Assembly (NCBI GenBank): GCA_947306845.1
Contig: CAMZHP010000057.1
Coordinates: 1-13,686 of the forward strand
Length of the DNA: 13,686 bases
Source: an uncultured Prevotellaceae bacterium
GTDB taxonomy: Bacteria > Bacteroidota > Bacteroidia > Bacteroidales > Bacteroidaceae
Direction of reading: 5' to 3'
Shown here: positions 1 to 6,848 of the stretch, in pieces
Position numbering within the stretch: the stretch's first letter is position 1
Layout of the letters: each line of letters opens with the position of its first letter
Notes under the pieces: model-generated
What the model saw: only the letters and a program-made list of their open reading frames with translations
Told to the model about the DNA's origin: nothing
Databases searched by the model: none
Program-made: the position numbers and the translations under genes

Positions 1-134
1 AAGATGGCAGCGAGAGCAAGACAATCGGAAGGTTCACGGCTTTGTTGTCTGACTTTGGCCGCCGATAGGGAAAAGAAAGCCATGAAAGCCGAGGTTGGTA
101 GCGAGATGCCGTTTATCTTCGCGAAGTAATGACA
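1..134. repeat. Structured intergenic repeat, copy 1 (5' end cut by window)
   Basis: This stretch aligns over its whole length with 8704-8840. Both copies share the blocks CGGAAGGTTC, CCGATAGGGAA, TTTATCTT and GCGAAGTAATGACA. Copy 1 can form a 7-bp stem, CGGCTTT (37-43) with AAAGCCG (85-91), and a second AAAGCC at 76-81 could compete for the same arm. The matching positions in copy 2 have changed together to GGTTT and AAACC, which favours a folded RNA or DNA element. The copy starts at or before base 1, so its left end is not seen. It lies upstream of the thioredoxin promoter; bases 135-287 between them show nothing I recognise. Confidence 0.6.
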
Positions 135-287
135 ATTATCGGATGTTATGCCCAGTCATGAGTAATGGAAGGAGTTATACTGTTATGGGAAGTAGATAGA
201 TAAGAAAATGGAAAAGATCTATTGTTTATGATGAATAGTGGAAAAGTATGCGTTTCAATAATGGAAAATGAAAAATCGTTATTTCCT

Positions 288-318
288 TTTGTGTTTAGGT
301 GGTCTTTCAGTATCTTTG
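288..318 (+). promoter_or_regulatory. Bacteroidetes-type promoter of the thioredoxin/aminotransferase operon
   Basis: A TTTG -33 box (288-291), a 19-bp spacer and a TATCTTTG -7 box (311-318) match the Bacteroidetes sigma-ABfr consensus TTTG-N19-21-TAnnTTTG exactly. Transcription should start a few bases after 318, giving a leader of about 20 nt to the ATG at 341. The promoter overlaps the upstream in-frame ATG at 299, which rules that ATG out as the start. Confidence 0.8.
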
Positions 319-340
319 CGACTTAGATTGCAATAAGGTT

Positions 341-844
341 ATGAAGAAGAGATTTTTTGCTGTCATGCTCGCTGTGTTTGTCATGGCAGTGCTAAGTGCC
401 CAGACTGCACTGAAAAAGGTATATGATGAGAATGTCAATCCCATTGAGCAGATTGACCAAGCCGTTGCTAAGGCCAAAGGTGAAGGTAAGTTCGTCATCT
501 GTCAGGTCGGAGGCAACTGGTGCCCGTGGTGCCTGCGTTTCGCTGACTTCATGAGCAAGGATGCTGACATCAGCAAGCTTGTCAATGAGAATTTTGAGTA
601 TATCCACGTAAATTACAATCCCCGTAAGTCAGAAGGGGAAGAGAAAGTCCAGTTGGCGAAGACCATGCTACAGCGGCTGTCGAATCCCGAACGTTTCGGT
701 TTTCCCGTCTTTGTCGTTCTTGATGATATGGGAAAGGTCATCCATATCCAGGACTCAAGTTTCTTGGAAGAGGGTGAAGGGTACAACAAAGAGAAAGTTC
801 TCAGGTTTTTCAAGAACTGGACACCCCAAGCAGTAATGAAATAG
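341..844 (+). CDS. Exported thioredoxin-fold protein (CPWC active site)
   Basis: This 167-residue protein is probably a periplasmic or envelope thiol-disulfide oxidoreductase. Residues 1-20 form a signal peptide (MKKR, a hydrophobic core, then VLSAQT with likely cleavage before Gln21). The redox motif CPWC is at 61-64, preceded by GGNW, as in thioredoxin_7/DsbD-gamma-like domains. The cis-proline is in FGFPVFVVLDD (Pro122). The C-terminal helix is EKVLRFFKNW. The start at 341 is chosen because the promoter -7 box (311-318) overlaps an earlier in-frame ATG and because it gives a clean signal peptide. The stop lies one base before the ATG of the aminotransferase gene, so the two are almost certainly cotranscribed, although no shared pathway is evident. 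The redox partner and the cell compartment are inferred. Confidence 0.85.
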   Translation: MKKRFFAVMLAVFVMAVLSAQTALKKVYDENVNPIEQIDQAVAKAKGEGKFVICQVGGNWCPWCLRFADFMSKDADISKLVNENFEYIHVNYNPRKSEGEEKVQLAKTMLQRLSNPERFGFPVFVVLDDMGKVIHIQDSSFLEEGEGYNKEKVLRFFKNWTPQAVMK

Positions 845-845
845 T

Positions 846-2018
846 ATGAGACCATTATCCAGCCGCACAGCGGGCTTCACCGATTCCGTCATCCGCAGGA
901 TGACCCGCATCAGCAACCACTATGGAGCCATCAACCTCTCTCAGGGGTTCCCAGATTTCGACCCACCCCATGAACTGACCGACAGGCTGGCCAAGATTGC
1001 TCCGAGAGGTCCACACCAATATGCCATCACCTGGGGGGCGCAGAACTTCCGTGAGGCTCTGGCCAAAAAGCAGAGTAGATGGACTGGCCTGCCCATTGAT
1101 GCAGACAAGAATATCGTGGTGACCTGCGGCTCCACGGAGGCGATGATGGCCGCGATGATGACTGTCGTGAATCCCGGCGACAAGGTGATCATCTTCTCCC
1201 CATTCTATGAGAACTACACCGCAGATACCATCCTCACCGGTGCAGAACCATTGTATGTTCCACTCGTTCCCCCCGAGTTTGGTTTTGACCCCAACCTCCT
1301 GGAGGATGCCTTCCGTCAGGGAGCCAAGGCATTGGTGCTGTGCAATCCCTCAAACCCCAGCGGCAAGGTGTTCACCCGTGAGGAGCTGGAGGTGATAGCC
1401 GACATTGTCATCAGGCACGACGGTTACGTGATTACCGATGAGGTATATGAGCACATTGTCTATGAGCCGAACCTACATGTGTATATCTCCACCTTGCCCG
1501 GCATGTGGGAGCGTACCATCTCCTGCAGCTCACTCTCCAAGACCTACAGCATCACGGGCTGGCGACTCGGTTATGTCATCGCTCCAGAGCGCATCATCGA
1601 CCGCGTGAAGAAAGTACATGACTTCCTGACTGTCGGAGCCGCTGCCCCATTGATGGAAGCTGCCACCGTCGGACTCTGTTTTCCAGACACCTACTATGAC
1701 GGGTTGCAAGCACATTATACTCATGCGAAAAACCTCTTTTGTGACGGATTACGGCAGTTCGGTCTCCGTTTCTCAGAGCCACAGGGGGCCTATTATGTCT
1801 TGCTCGACGTGTCTGAATACGGTGTGAGTGATGACCTGCACTTCTGCGAGTGGTTGGCAGAGCATGTCGGCGTGGGGGCCGTTCCGGGAAGCTGTTTTTT
1901 CCGTGAGGAAGTGAATCACCTTATCCGTTTCCATTTTGCCAAACGGGATGAGACCCTGACAGCCGCACTTGACCGTCTGTCGGAGCTGAATGTCAAGGCA
2001 CGGGAATATCACAAATGA
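846..2018 (+). CDS. Class I/II PLP-dependent aminotransferase
   Basis: This 390-residue cytoplasmic fold-type I aminotransferase has the usual length for the family. Visible landmarks are INLSQGFPDFDPP (29-41), the PLP-binding N-P-S-N-P (Asn170), TDEVYEH with Asp198 and Tyr201, the Schiff-base lysine in SLSKTYSITGWRLGY (Lys232), and the carboxylate-binding Arg361 in LIRFHFAKRDE. The closest characterised types by motif are aspartate/aromatic aminotransferases and the YbdL-like methionine aminotransferases. The amino-donor specificity cannot be read from sequence. There is no signal peptide. The gene starts one base after the thioredoxin stop and has no promoter of its own, so it depends on readthrough and possibly translational coupling. 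A hairpin follows the stop. Confidence 0.9.
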   Translation: MRPLSSRTAGFTDSVIRRMTRISNHYGAINLSQGFPDFDPPHELTDRLAKIAPRGPHQYAITWGAQNFREALAKKQSRWTGLPIDADKNIVVTCGSTEAMMAAMMTVVNPGDKVIIFSPFYENYTADTILTGAEPLYVPLVPPEFGFDPNLLEDAFRQGAKALVLCNPSNPSGKVFTREELEVIADIVIRHDGYVITDEVYEHIVYEPNLHVYISTLPGMWERTISCSSLSKTYSITGWRLGYVIAPERIIDRVKKVHDFLTVGAAAPLMEAATVGLCFPDTYYDGLQAHYTHAKNLFCDGLRQFGLRFSEPQGAYYVLLDVSEYGVSDDLHFCEWLAEHVGVGAVPGSCFFREEVNHLIRFHFAKRDETLTAALDRLSELNVKAREYHK

Positions 2019-2046
2019 AAGATGCAGCCATCTCTGACTGCATCTT
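2019..2046. terminator. Candidate bidirectional terminator hairpin
   Basis: A 9-bp perfect inverted repeat, AAGATGCAG (2019-2027) and CTGCATCTT (2038-2046), has a 10-base loop and starts directly after the aminotransferase stop codon. It sits between two converging genes (stops at 2018 and 2101). No strong T-run follows on the plus strand, so intrinsic termination is plausible but not certain. Confidence 0.5.
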
Positions 2047-2100
2047 GTTGATCCTGATAACAAATATGTTGACTGTGAATTTGTGTATTGTTTATTTCCT

Positions 2101-3045
2101 TTAAGTTTCTTTCTTATATCTGTCAATGGCTGCTTGCAACAATCGTTGAATATCTTCAGCCAGCCATTCAGGTGATAGTACCTGAGTCCATTCCCCACGA
2201 GACATCAGATGGGCCTTGAAGTCGGAAGTGGGACGCATGTTCAATTCATAATCGGTGTATTCATCAGTCCTGTCGATTTCGCGCTGCGAATGGTGCAACG
2301 GCAGGTCCCGCATATAGTGTTGTTCCAGTCCATAGGCACGAAGCACGATGCGCACAGGCTTGCTGCCATCGCCCACCACCACGCCAAAGCACTCATCGAA
2401 AAACTCAGCTGCGTCAAAATCTGGAGTGATGGTGAATTTTGTTTCTTCCAGTTCAATGTCTTCAATGCGGTCGAGTGAGTAAATGGCATAACCTTCCGTG
2501 GTCGTTTCTATTCCGTCACTGACCGATGTTTTCGGCCTTGTCCCCAGCACATACCACCTGCGTCTGAACAATTTAACGCAATAGGGAGCTACGGAGTAAG
2601 TGTTGGCTGATGCCGTTCCGTAGCGTCGGTATGTCATCATCATCCTACGGTTCTCCCGCATTGCCTTGATAATCTGTTGCAGATGTTGGTCGCCAGAGGG
2701 AATGCTTTCCAGCAGGATTCGGTGTTGCAGGGCCATGTTCTCATCCAGCATATTGCTTACGCTGAGTGTCGAATACAGCCAGTTCTGTACACTGTCCTCC
2801 TCCAGAACCTCTTTGTTCTCGATGAAGTACTTGTATCCGCCTTTGCGCTCGCATTCAATGATGACTCCGAACATATCGAGGATGGCATCTCTGTGGCGGT
2901 TGAAGGTGGAGCGTGAGAACTCCACGCCACCGCTCTCCTCTTTGCGCACCCATCGTTTGTTGATGTCTGCAAATGATATTTTTCCGGCTCTGTTGATTGT
3001 TTCTATCAGCCAGATGTATTCCTTAAACAATGATGGTATTTTCAT
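2101..3045 (-). CDS. WYL-domain transcriptional regulator
   Basis: This 314-residue protein has the usual WYL-regulator layout. An N-terminal winged-helix region (about 1-75) contains the recognition-type helix FSRSTFNRHRDAILDMFG. The WYL ligand-binding domain (about 125-200) has the core RRWYVLG (162-168), an adjacent basic cluster LFRRRW, and YSLDRI (189-194). A WCX-like C-terminal region (about 228-310) has MSRGEWTQVLSPEWL. WYL domains bind nucleic acids or small nucleotide-type ligands and control DNA-repair, phage-defence and metabolic genes. The gene begins 11 bases after the stop of the HD hydrolase gene and shares its promoter. The target genes are unknown. Confidence 0.85.
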   Translation of the reverse strand: MKIPSLFKEYIWLIETINRAGKISFADINKRWVRKEESGGVEFSRSTFNRHRDAILDMFGVIIECERKGGYKYFIENKEVLEEDSVQNWLYSTLSVSNMLDENMALQHRILLESIPSGDQHLQQIIKAMRENRRMMMTYRRYGTASANTYSVAPYCVKLFRRRWYVLGTRPKTSVSDGIETTTEGYAIYSLDRIEDIELEETKFTITPDFDAAEFFDECFGVVVGDGSKPVRIVLRAYGLEQHYMRDLPLHHSQREIDRTDEYTDYELNMRPTSDFKAHLMSRGEWTQVLSPEWLAEDIQRLLQAAIDRYKKET

Positions 3046-3056
3046 AATATATGGTT

Positions 3057-3476
3057 TTATATAAGTGGTTGAATGATAGCAAGAGCCTTATCGTGCTTGG
3101 CTACGATTTTCCAGTGGCCTCCCGCCCGGCCACGTTGGAGATTATGGCAGAGGTCGTTGTATTTCACGTGGATGGCGATGCTGTTTCCTGATTCGGCGAT
3201 TCGTTTTACATATTCACCGTATGAGAGGTCATCAGTATGGGTAAGCAATCGCAGGGCATCCACGATTTTTTCGTCCACCCCCTTTCTTAGCAGGTCATCG
3301 AATGTATAATTGGTGTCCTCCACCACGTCATGCAGCAGACCTGCTATGATTTCCTCACGGTTGCGCCCTGCCAGCCCCACAGTCATAGGATGCAGGATTA
3401 CAGGGTTCCCATCTAGGTCTTTCTGACCATCGTGCGCATCTACAGCCAAGCGCAAGGCATCTTCAATTGTTATCAT
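3057..3476 (-). CDS. Small HD-domain (p)ppGpp-hydrolase-like protein (SAH/Mesh1-like)
   Basis: This 139-residue protein consists only of an HD-type hydrolase domain related to the SpoT/Mesh1 hydrolase. Metal- and substrate-site motifs are visible: the first His in VILHPMTV (His29), the HD pair in AGLLHDVVEDT (His49, Asp50, with Glu53-Asp54), and KYNDLCHNLQR (Asp108), which corresponds to the KLADRLHN motif of SpoT. No synthetase, TGS or ACT domain is present, so it can only degrade a nucleotide. The substrate, (p)ppGpp or a related alarmone, is inferred from family. It is the first gene of a two-gene operon with the WYL regulator, from a -7 box at 3518-3525, with a leader of about 38 nt. Confidence 0.8.
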   Translation of the reverse strand: MITIEDALRLAVDAHDGQKDLDGNPVILHPMTVGLAGRNREEIIAGLLHDVVEDTNYTFDDLLRKGVDEKIVDALRLLTHTDDLSYGEYVKRIAESGNSIAIHVKYNDLCHNLQRGRAGGHWKIVAKHDKALAIIQPLI

Positions 3477-3517
3477 TGTTGTTAGTCATTTTGATTCAAA
3501 TCCACACCATTTCCCTG

Positions 3518-3525
3518 CAAAGTTA
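3518..3525 (-). promoter_or_regulatory. -7 box of the hydrolase/WYL operon promoter
   Basis: On the minus strand the bases read TAACTTTG, a perfect TAnnTTTG box, about 42 bases before the ATG at 3476. No TTTG -33 box is found at the usual distance. The longer string GCAAAGTTACGTAAATCC (3517-3534, plus-strand reading) recurs with one mismatch at 12123-12140. Confidence 0.55.
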
Positions 3526-3634
3526 CGTAAATCCTGTGTCATATCGTGGTACATGTTTCTCCTTTTTGTGTTTTTCTTCAAAGAAATTGGAAAAGTGAAG
3601 TAATGAATCTATTGATGAGAAAAGTGCCGTTGAT

Positions 3635-3666
3635 TTTGGCTTGTCATCTGATATTTTGTACTTTTG
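3635..3666 (+). promoter_or_regulatory. Bacteroidetes-type promoter of the GH28 gene
   Basis: TTTG (3635-3638), a 20-bp spacer and TACTTTTG (3659-3666) match the consensus. The -7 box ends only four bases before the ATG at 3671, so the transcript should start at or within a few bases of the start codon. Confidence 0.75.
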
Positions 3667-3670
3667 CCGT

Positions 3671-5098
3671 ATGAAGCGGTTTTCGTTGATATGGATTGTC
3701 CTCTTCCTCCTGACGCTGACTATTACAGCGCAGGAGTTTTGTGCCATGCCGGGTATGGACACGGGGGCACTGCAGGCCTTGATTGACAAGGCCAATGGCA
3801 GTGGCGGCGGTCGTGTCACGTTCCACCAAGGTAGTTACTTGATTGGCCCATTGGAGTTGAAGAGCGGTGTAGAGCTTCACTTGGAGGAAGGTGCGGTTTT
3901 GATGGGCAGCACATCTCCATACGACTATGCACCCGTGGAAACCAATCAGGTTGCAGGAGACCGCCTCAAGGACAACTCACACAAGGGGTTGATTGTGGCA
4001 AAGGATGCAAAGAGCATCGCCATCACAGGCAAAGGCACGATTGATGGTCAGGGGTTGGCTTTGGCGTTGGCCATTGACAGCTTGCATCATACAGGAGAAC
4101 TGAAAGACCCCAATTACAACGAGCGTAGGCAACGGCCCAGCGAGTTGGCTCGTCCCACGCTGCTCAACATCGTAGGTTGTGAGGATGTGCGTATCGAGGG
4201 GGTACGACTGCGCAACAGCGCAGGGTGGGGACTGTCGTTCAACCGCTGCAAAAATATGGTGTTGACCCAACTTGACATCCATAACCGTGCTTACTGGAAC
4301 AACGACGGCATTGACTTGACCGACTGTCATGACGTGAAGATCACCGACTGCCGTGTGAACAGTGCCGATGACGGCATCTGCCTGAAATCCTATGACCCGG
4401 ATAGCGGTAACGAGGACATCTTCATCAGCCACTGTGAGATTAGGAGCAGTGCCAGCGCCGTGAAGTTCGGCTCGGCATCTTATGGTGCTTTTCGGCGCAT
4501 CCACATCCGTGGCATCCGTGTCTTCGACACTTTCCGTTCAGCCTTGGCCATAGAGAGCGTCGATGGAGCGACGATAGAAGATGTGGTGGCCGACAGCATC
4601 ACCGCCGTCAATACGGGCAATGCTCTGTTTATCCGGTTAGGGCAGCGTTCTGGCAACAGGAAGGGAGCCATCAGGCATATCCGTGTCACCAACCTCTCGG
4701 TCAAGGTTCCTTTCGGACGGCCAGACATCGACTATGACCTTCGAGGTCCCGAAGTGGACTATTTCCATAACATCCATCCTGCACCCATCTGCGGCATCCC
4801 CGGCAACTGTATTGAGGATGTGCTGTTGGAGAATGTTAGTATCGTCTATCCCGGACGAGCATCCAAAGGGATGGCTTACATTCCGCTGTGGCGCAAGAGT
4901 GATGTGCCGGAACAGGTGGAGAAATACCCGGAGTTCACCATGTTCGGCGAACTCCCTTCATGGGGTTTTTATCTACGTCATGTACGGGGTATTATCTTGA
5001 GGAATGTGTGGTTGTCTTTGGAGGCAGAGGATTTCCGTCCTGCCATCGTGGAGGAGGATGTGGAAGGGCTGGTTATGGAGAATTGTCTGACAGAATAG
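3671..5098 (+). CDS. Exported glycoside hydrolase family 28 (polygalacturonase-like)
   Basis: This 475-residue protein has a signal peptide (1-20, cleavage likely before Gln21 in TITAQEF) and a parallel beta-helix of GH28 type. It probably cleaves pectin-derived galacturonan or rhamnogalacturonan in the periplasm or at the surface. Catalytic motifs are WNNDGIDL (Asp212, the NTDG position) and SADDGICLKS (Asp233-Asp234). The GHG motif of classical polygalacturonases is replaced by SSASAVKFGSAS (259-270), a form I associate with a bacterial GH28 subgroup, so the exact linkage is uncertain. The start at 3671 is preferred over the in-frame ATG at 3641, because the promoter -7 box lies between them. 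The gene converges on the GH63-like gene with nine bases between the stops. Confidence 0.85.
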   Translation: MKRFSLIWIVLFLLTLTITAQEFCAMPGMDTGALQALIDKANGSGGGRVTFHQGSYLIGPLELKSGVELHLEEGAVLMGSTSPYDYAPVETNQVAGDRLKDNSHKGLIVAKDAKSIAITGKGTIDGQGLALALAIDSLHHTGELKDPNYNERRQRPSELARPTLLNIVGCEDVRIEGVRLRNSAGWGLSFNRCKNMVLTQLDIHNRAYWNNDGIDLTDCHDVKITDCRVNSADDGICLKSYDPDSGNEDIFISHCEIRSSASAVKFGSASYGAFRRIHIRGIRVFDTFRSALAIESVDGATIEDVVADSITAVNTGNALFIRLGQRSGNRKGAIRHIRVTNLSVKVPFGRPDIDYDLRGPEVDYFHNIHPAPICGIPGNCIEDVLLENVSIVYPGRASKGMAYIPLWRKSDVPEQVEKYPEFTMFGELPSWGFYLRHVRGIILRNVWLSLEAEDFRPAIVEEDVEGLVMENCLTE

Positions 5099-5117
5099 AG
5101 CTTGTTTTCAGTATTCT
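5089..5117. terminator. Possible shared terminator of the convergent glycosidase genes
   Basis: AGAATA (5092-5097) and TATTCT (5112-5117) form a short inverted repeat that extends imperfectly by two more pairs, with a 14-base loop. It overlaps both stop codons. The stem is AT-rich and weak, so termination here is only a suggestion. Confidence 0.3.
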
Positions 5118-6466
5118 CTCACCACTTCACGGTGCTCCATCCACGCAATCATGTTAAGGACGAGGTAGTTCCAGTTTTGGAAACCTTTGTTGATGATGGG
5201 TGCTCCTGAGTCAGGGTCATAGTATTCATGTAGGGCACCCTCCTTTTTGAGGTCTTCACCAAAGAGGCTGATGGTCTTTTCCGCCAGTTCTCTCGCCTCC
5301 TTCTCAAAGCCGTAGTCAACCAGTCCTCGGAACACCATGTAGTTCGAGATACCCCATATCGGCCCCTGCCAGTTGGAAGGGTTGTGGGTGGCCCGGGTGT
5401 TGTACATCTTCTCCAGTTTGGAGAGCGTGCGTACACCGTATGGAGCGCAGAAGGTACGCTCATCAAGCAGGTTCTCCTTCACCATACGTTCTGCCTGTTC
5501 AGGCGTGGCGATGCCAGCCCACAGTGCCATGAATCCCGACCAGCAACCGATACGCTGTATCAGGCAGGGGTAGTCGCGGGGAGCACCCTCATGCAGCACG
5601 AAATCCTTGCCGAAGATAATCTGGCTCTCCCCCGTGTACGGGAGCAGGTTAAGGTCAACGGAATAGTACATCCCGTCTTTCTCATCCCAGCAATATCCTC
5701 TGATTGCATCAATCAGTTCCATGGCGGCTTTGCCGTATCGATTTTCATCCTCTGTGAGGTTCAGCTGTCTTGCCAGATATGCCATTGCACATAGTTCTTT
5801 ATACATCAGGCAGTTCAGATAGATGGAGGCGCTGCTTCCCTTGGGTCGGAAGAAGGTGGAAGGGTCGTTGTCCACTCCGATGGCCAAGTCATCTTGCCAA
5901 TAGAACAACCCTGTCTCCGCATGGCGGTGATGGGTCTGATAGTTCTCAATGAACGCCTTCATCCTGCTGAAGTGAGCTCGCAACCACTCGGCATCTCCTC
6001 CATCCTGTTGTGTGATAAACGCCGCATGTTGGGCTATCACCGGCTTGTGCATGTTGGTGTGGTAGATGTCGGCTGGTTTGATTTTCTCCGGGTCGCTATC
6101 GGTGTCAATCACCATCGGCATGTATCCGTCATCAGGAGAGGTGTAGGTCAGGTAATTGAGCACACATCCGCGCTCATAGTCACGTGCCTCTTGTTTGTCT
6201 TTCTTGCTTCCGATGTCGGCGAGTGTCTGGCGCAGAGCCACGTTCGACAGCCAGGAGTCCCAGTCCCACAGCACCTTGTCATATTGTTGGCTGCCAGGGG
6301 TGAGGTAGGGGAAGACAAGGGCACCTCCCGAGGGTTGTCGGTACATGCCTTTGTAGTCCTTATAGATATGCTGTTTGATGAGAGCGACGTGTTCGTCTGT
6401 GGCTTTCACTTGAGCGAAGACAGCGCATGGAAGGCATATCAGAAGGGTGAAGATGATTTGTCTCAT
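5108..6466 (-). CDS. Exported GH63/trehalase-like (alpha/alpha)6 glycosidase (MGH1-like)
   Basis: This 452-residue protein has a signal peptide (MRQIIFTLLICLPCAVFA, cleavage near residue 18) followed by an (alpha/alpha)6-barrel of the GH63/GH37 clan. Landmarks are LWDWDSW (66-72), GVDNDPS (197-203), whose Asp199 matches the general-acid position of GH63 enzymes, NWQGPIWG (365-372), and HEYYDPDSG (413-421), whose Glu414 is the likely base. The last helix has GFQNWNYLVLNMIAW. Family members hydrolyse alpha-glucosides or related alpha-linked sugars; the substrate is not deducible here. Pairing with GH28 suggests plant-cell-wall carbohydrate. A good promoter lies just upstream. Confidence 0.8.
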   Translation of the reverse strand: MRQIIFTLLICLPCAVFAQVKATDEHVALIKQHIYKDYKGMYRQPSGGALVFPYLTPGSQQYDKVLWDWDSWLSNVALRQTLADIGSKKDKQEARDYERGCVLNYLTYTSPDDGYMPMVIDTDSDPEKIKPADIYHTNMHKPVIAQHAAFITQQDGGDAEWLRAHFSRMKAFIENYQTHHRHAETGLFYWQDDLAIGVDNDPSTFFRPKGSSASIYLNCLMYKELCAMAYLARQLNLTEDENRYGKAAMELIDAIRGYCWDEKDGMYYSVDLNLLPYTGESQIIFGKDFVLHEGAPRDYPCLIQRIGCWSGFMALWAGIATPEQAERMVKENLLDERTFCAPYGVRTLSKLEKMYNTRATHNPSNWQGPIWGISNYMVFRGLVDYGFEKEARELAEKTISLFGEDLKKEGALHEYYDPDSGAPIINKGFQNWNYLVLNMIAWMEHREVVREY

Positions 6467-6490
6467 ATAGTAGATTTTGCTTTCGACTTA

Positions 6491-6522
6491 CAAAAATACG
6501 GCAAGTCAACCAATCAGCCAAA
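6491..6522 (-). promoter_or_regulatory. Bacteroidetes-type promoter of the GH63-like gene
   Basis: On the minus strand, TTTG (6522-6519), a 20-bp spacer and TATTTTTG (6498-6491) match the consensus. The predicted leader to the ATG at 6466 is about 20 nt. This also marks the point where the leftward accessory operon ends and a resident-type gene begins. Confidence 0.75.
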
Positions 6523-6586
6523 AATATTGGCCGATTCCTTTCTATTATCCTCAATTATCAACTAAAGGACAACGAAATAGAATCAT

Positions 6587-6613
6587 CTTTTTCCCTTTAT
6601 ATAATGGAAAAAG
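6587..6613. terminator. AT-rich hairpin over the end of the 83-aa gene
   Basis: CTTTTTCC (6587-6594) and GGAAAAAG (6606-6613) form an 8-bp perfect inverted repeat with an 11-base loop that includes the stop codon at 6597-6599. It would be the last structure on the leftward accessory transcript. No T-run follows on the minus strand, so the terminator reading is tentative. Confidence 0.35.
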
Positions 6614-6848
6614 GGTGGAAGAGGTCAATCCACAGGAGCAGGAGGATGGATGAGAGCCACAGCAGGAGCATCCACGAGCAGCAATATAGCATCTTCCGTT
6701 CTTCGTTTTTGGGCATGGGAGTCTTGTAATGCCCTTCTTGGATGAGGAAGTGGAAGACGGCATAATAAAGAAATCCCATCTGGAAGATTTGGCAGAGGTT
6801 CCTGATGCACATTGTCAGGAAGGAGTAGCTTTCGTGGGAGATGGTCAT
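6597..6848 (-). CDS. Small two-helix membrane protein, unknown function
   Basis: This 83-residue protein has two predicted membrane helices: about 21-36 (IFQMGFLYYAVFHFLI) and about 54-75 (a Leu/Trp-rich stretch with LLLWLSS), joined by a charged loop containing PKNEERK. Its ATG overlaps the stop of the HNH gene as ATGA (6848-6845), a typical translational-coupling arrangement and the main reason to call it real. I recognise no family. As the last gene of the leftward operon it could be an inner-membrane partner of a cargo protein, or a small accessory protein without a shared role. The AT-rich hairpin at 6587-6613 covers its last codons. Confidence 0.55.
   Translation of the reverse strand: MTISHESYSFLTMCIRNLCQIFQMGFLYYAVFHFLIQEGHYKTPMPKNEERKMLYCCSWMLLLWLSSILLLLWIDLFHPFSII

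Noticed and set aside
299..340. Earlier in-frame ATG for the thioredoxin gene
   Set aside because: The -7 box at 311-318 lies inside this extension, and the start at 341 gives a clean signal peptide.
1773..2198. 141-codon minus-strand frame between the aminotransferase and WYL genes
   Set aside because: It overlaps the conserved ends of both genes and has no recognisable domain.
3641..3670. Earlier in-frame ATG for the GH28 gene
   Set aside because: The -7 box at 3659-3666 is inside the extension and the signal peptide begins at 3671.
6467..6600. Attachment site or integration junction at the edge of the cargo operon
   Set aside because: No tRNA end, direct repeat pair or integrase gene marks a junction here; the boundary is judged only from gene content.
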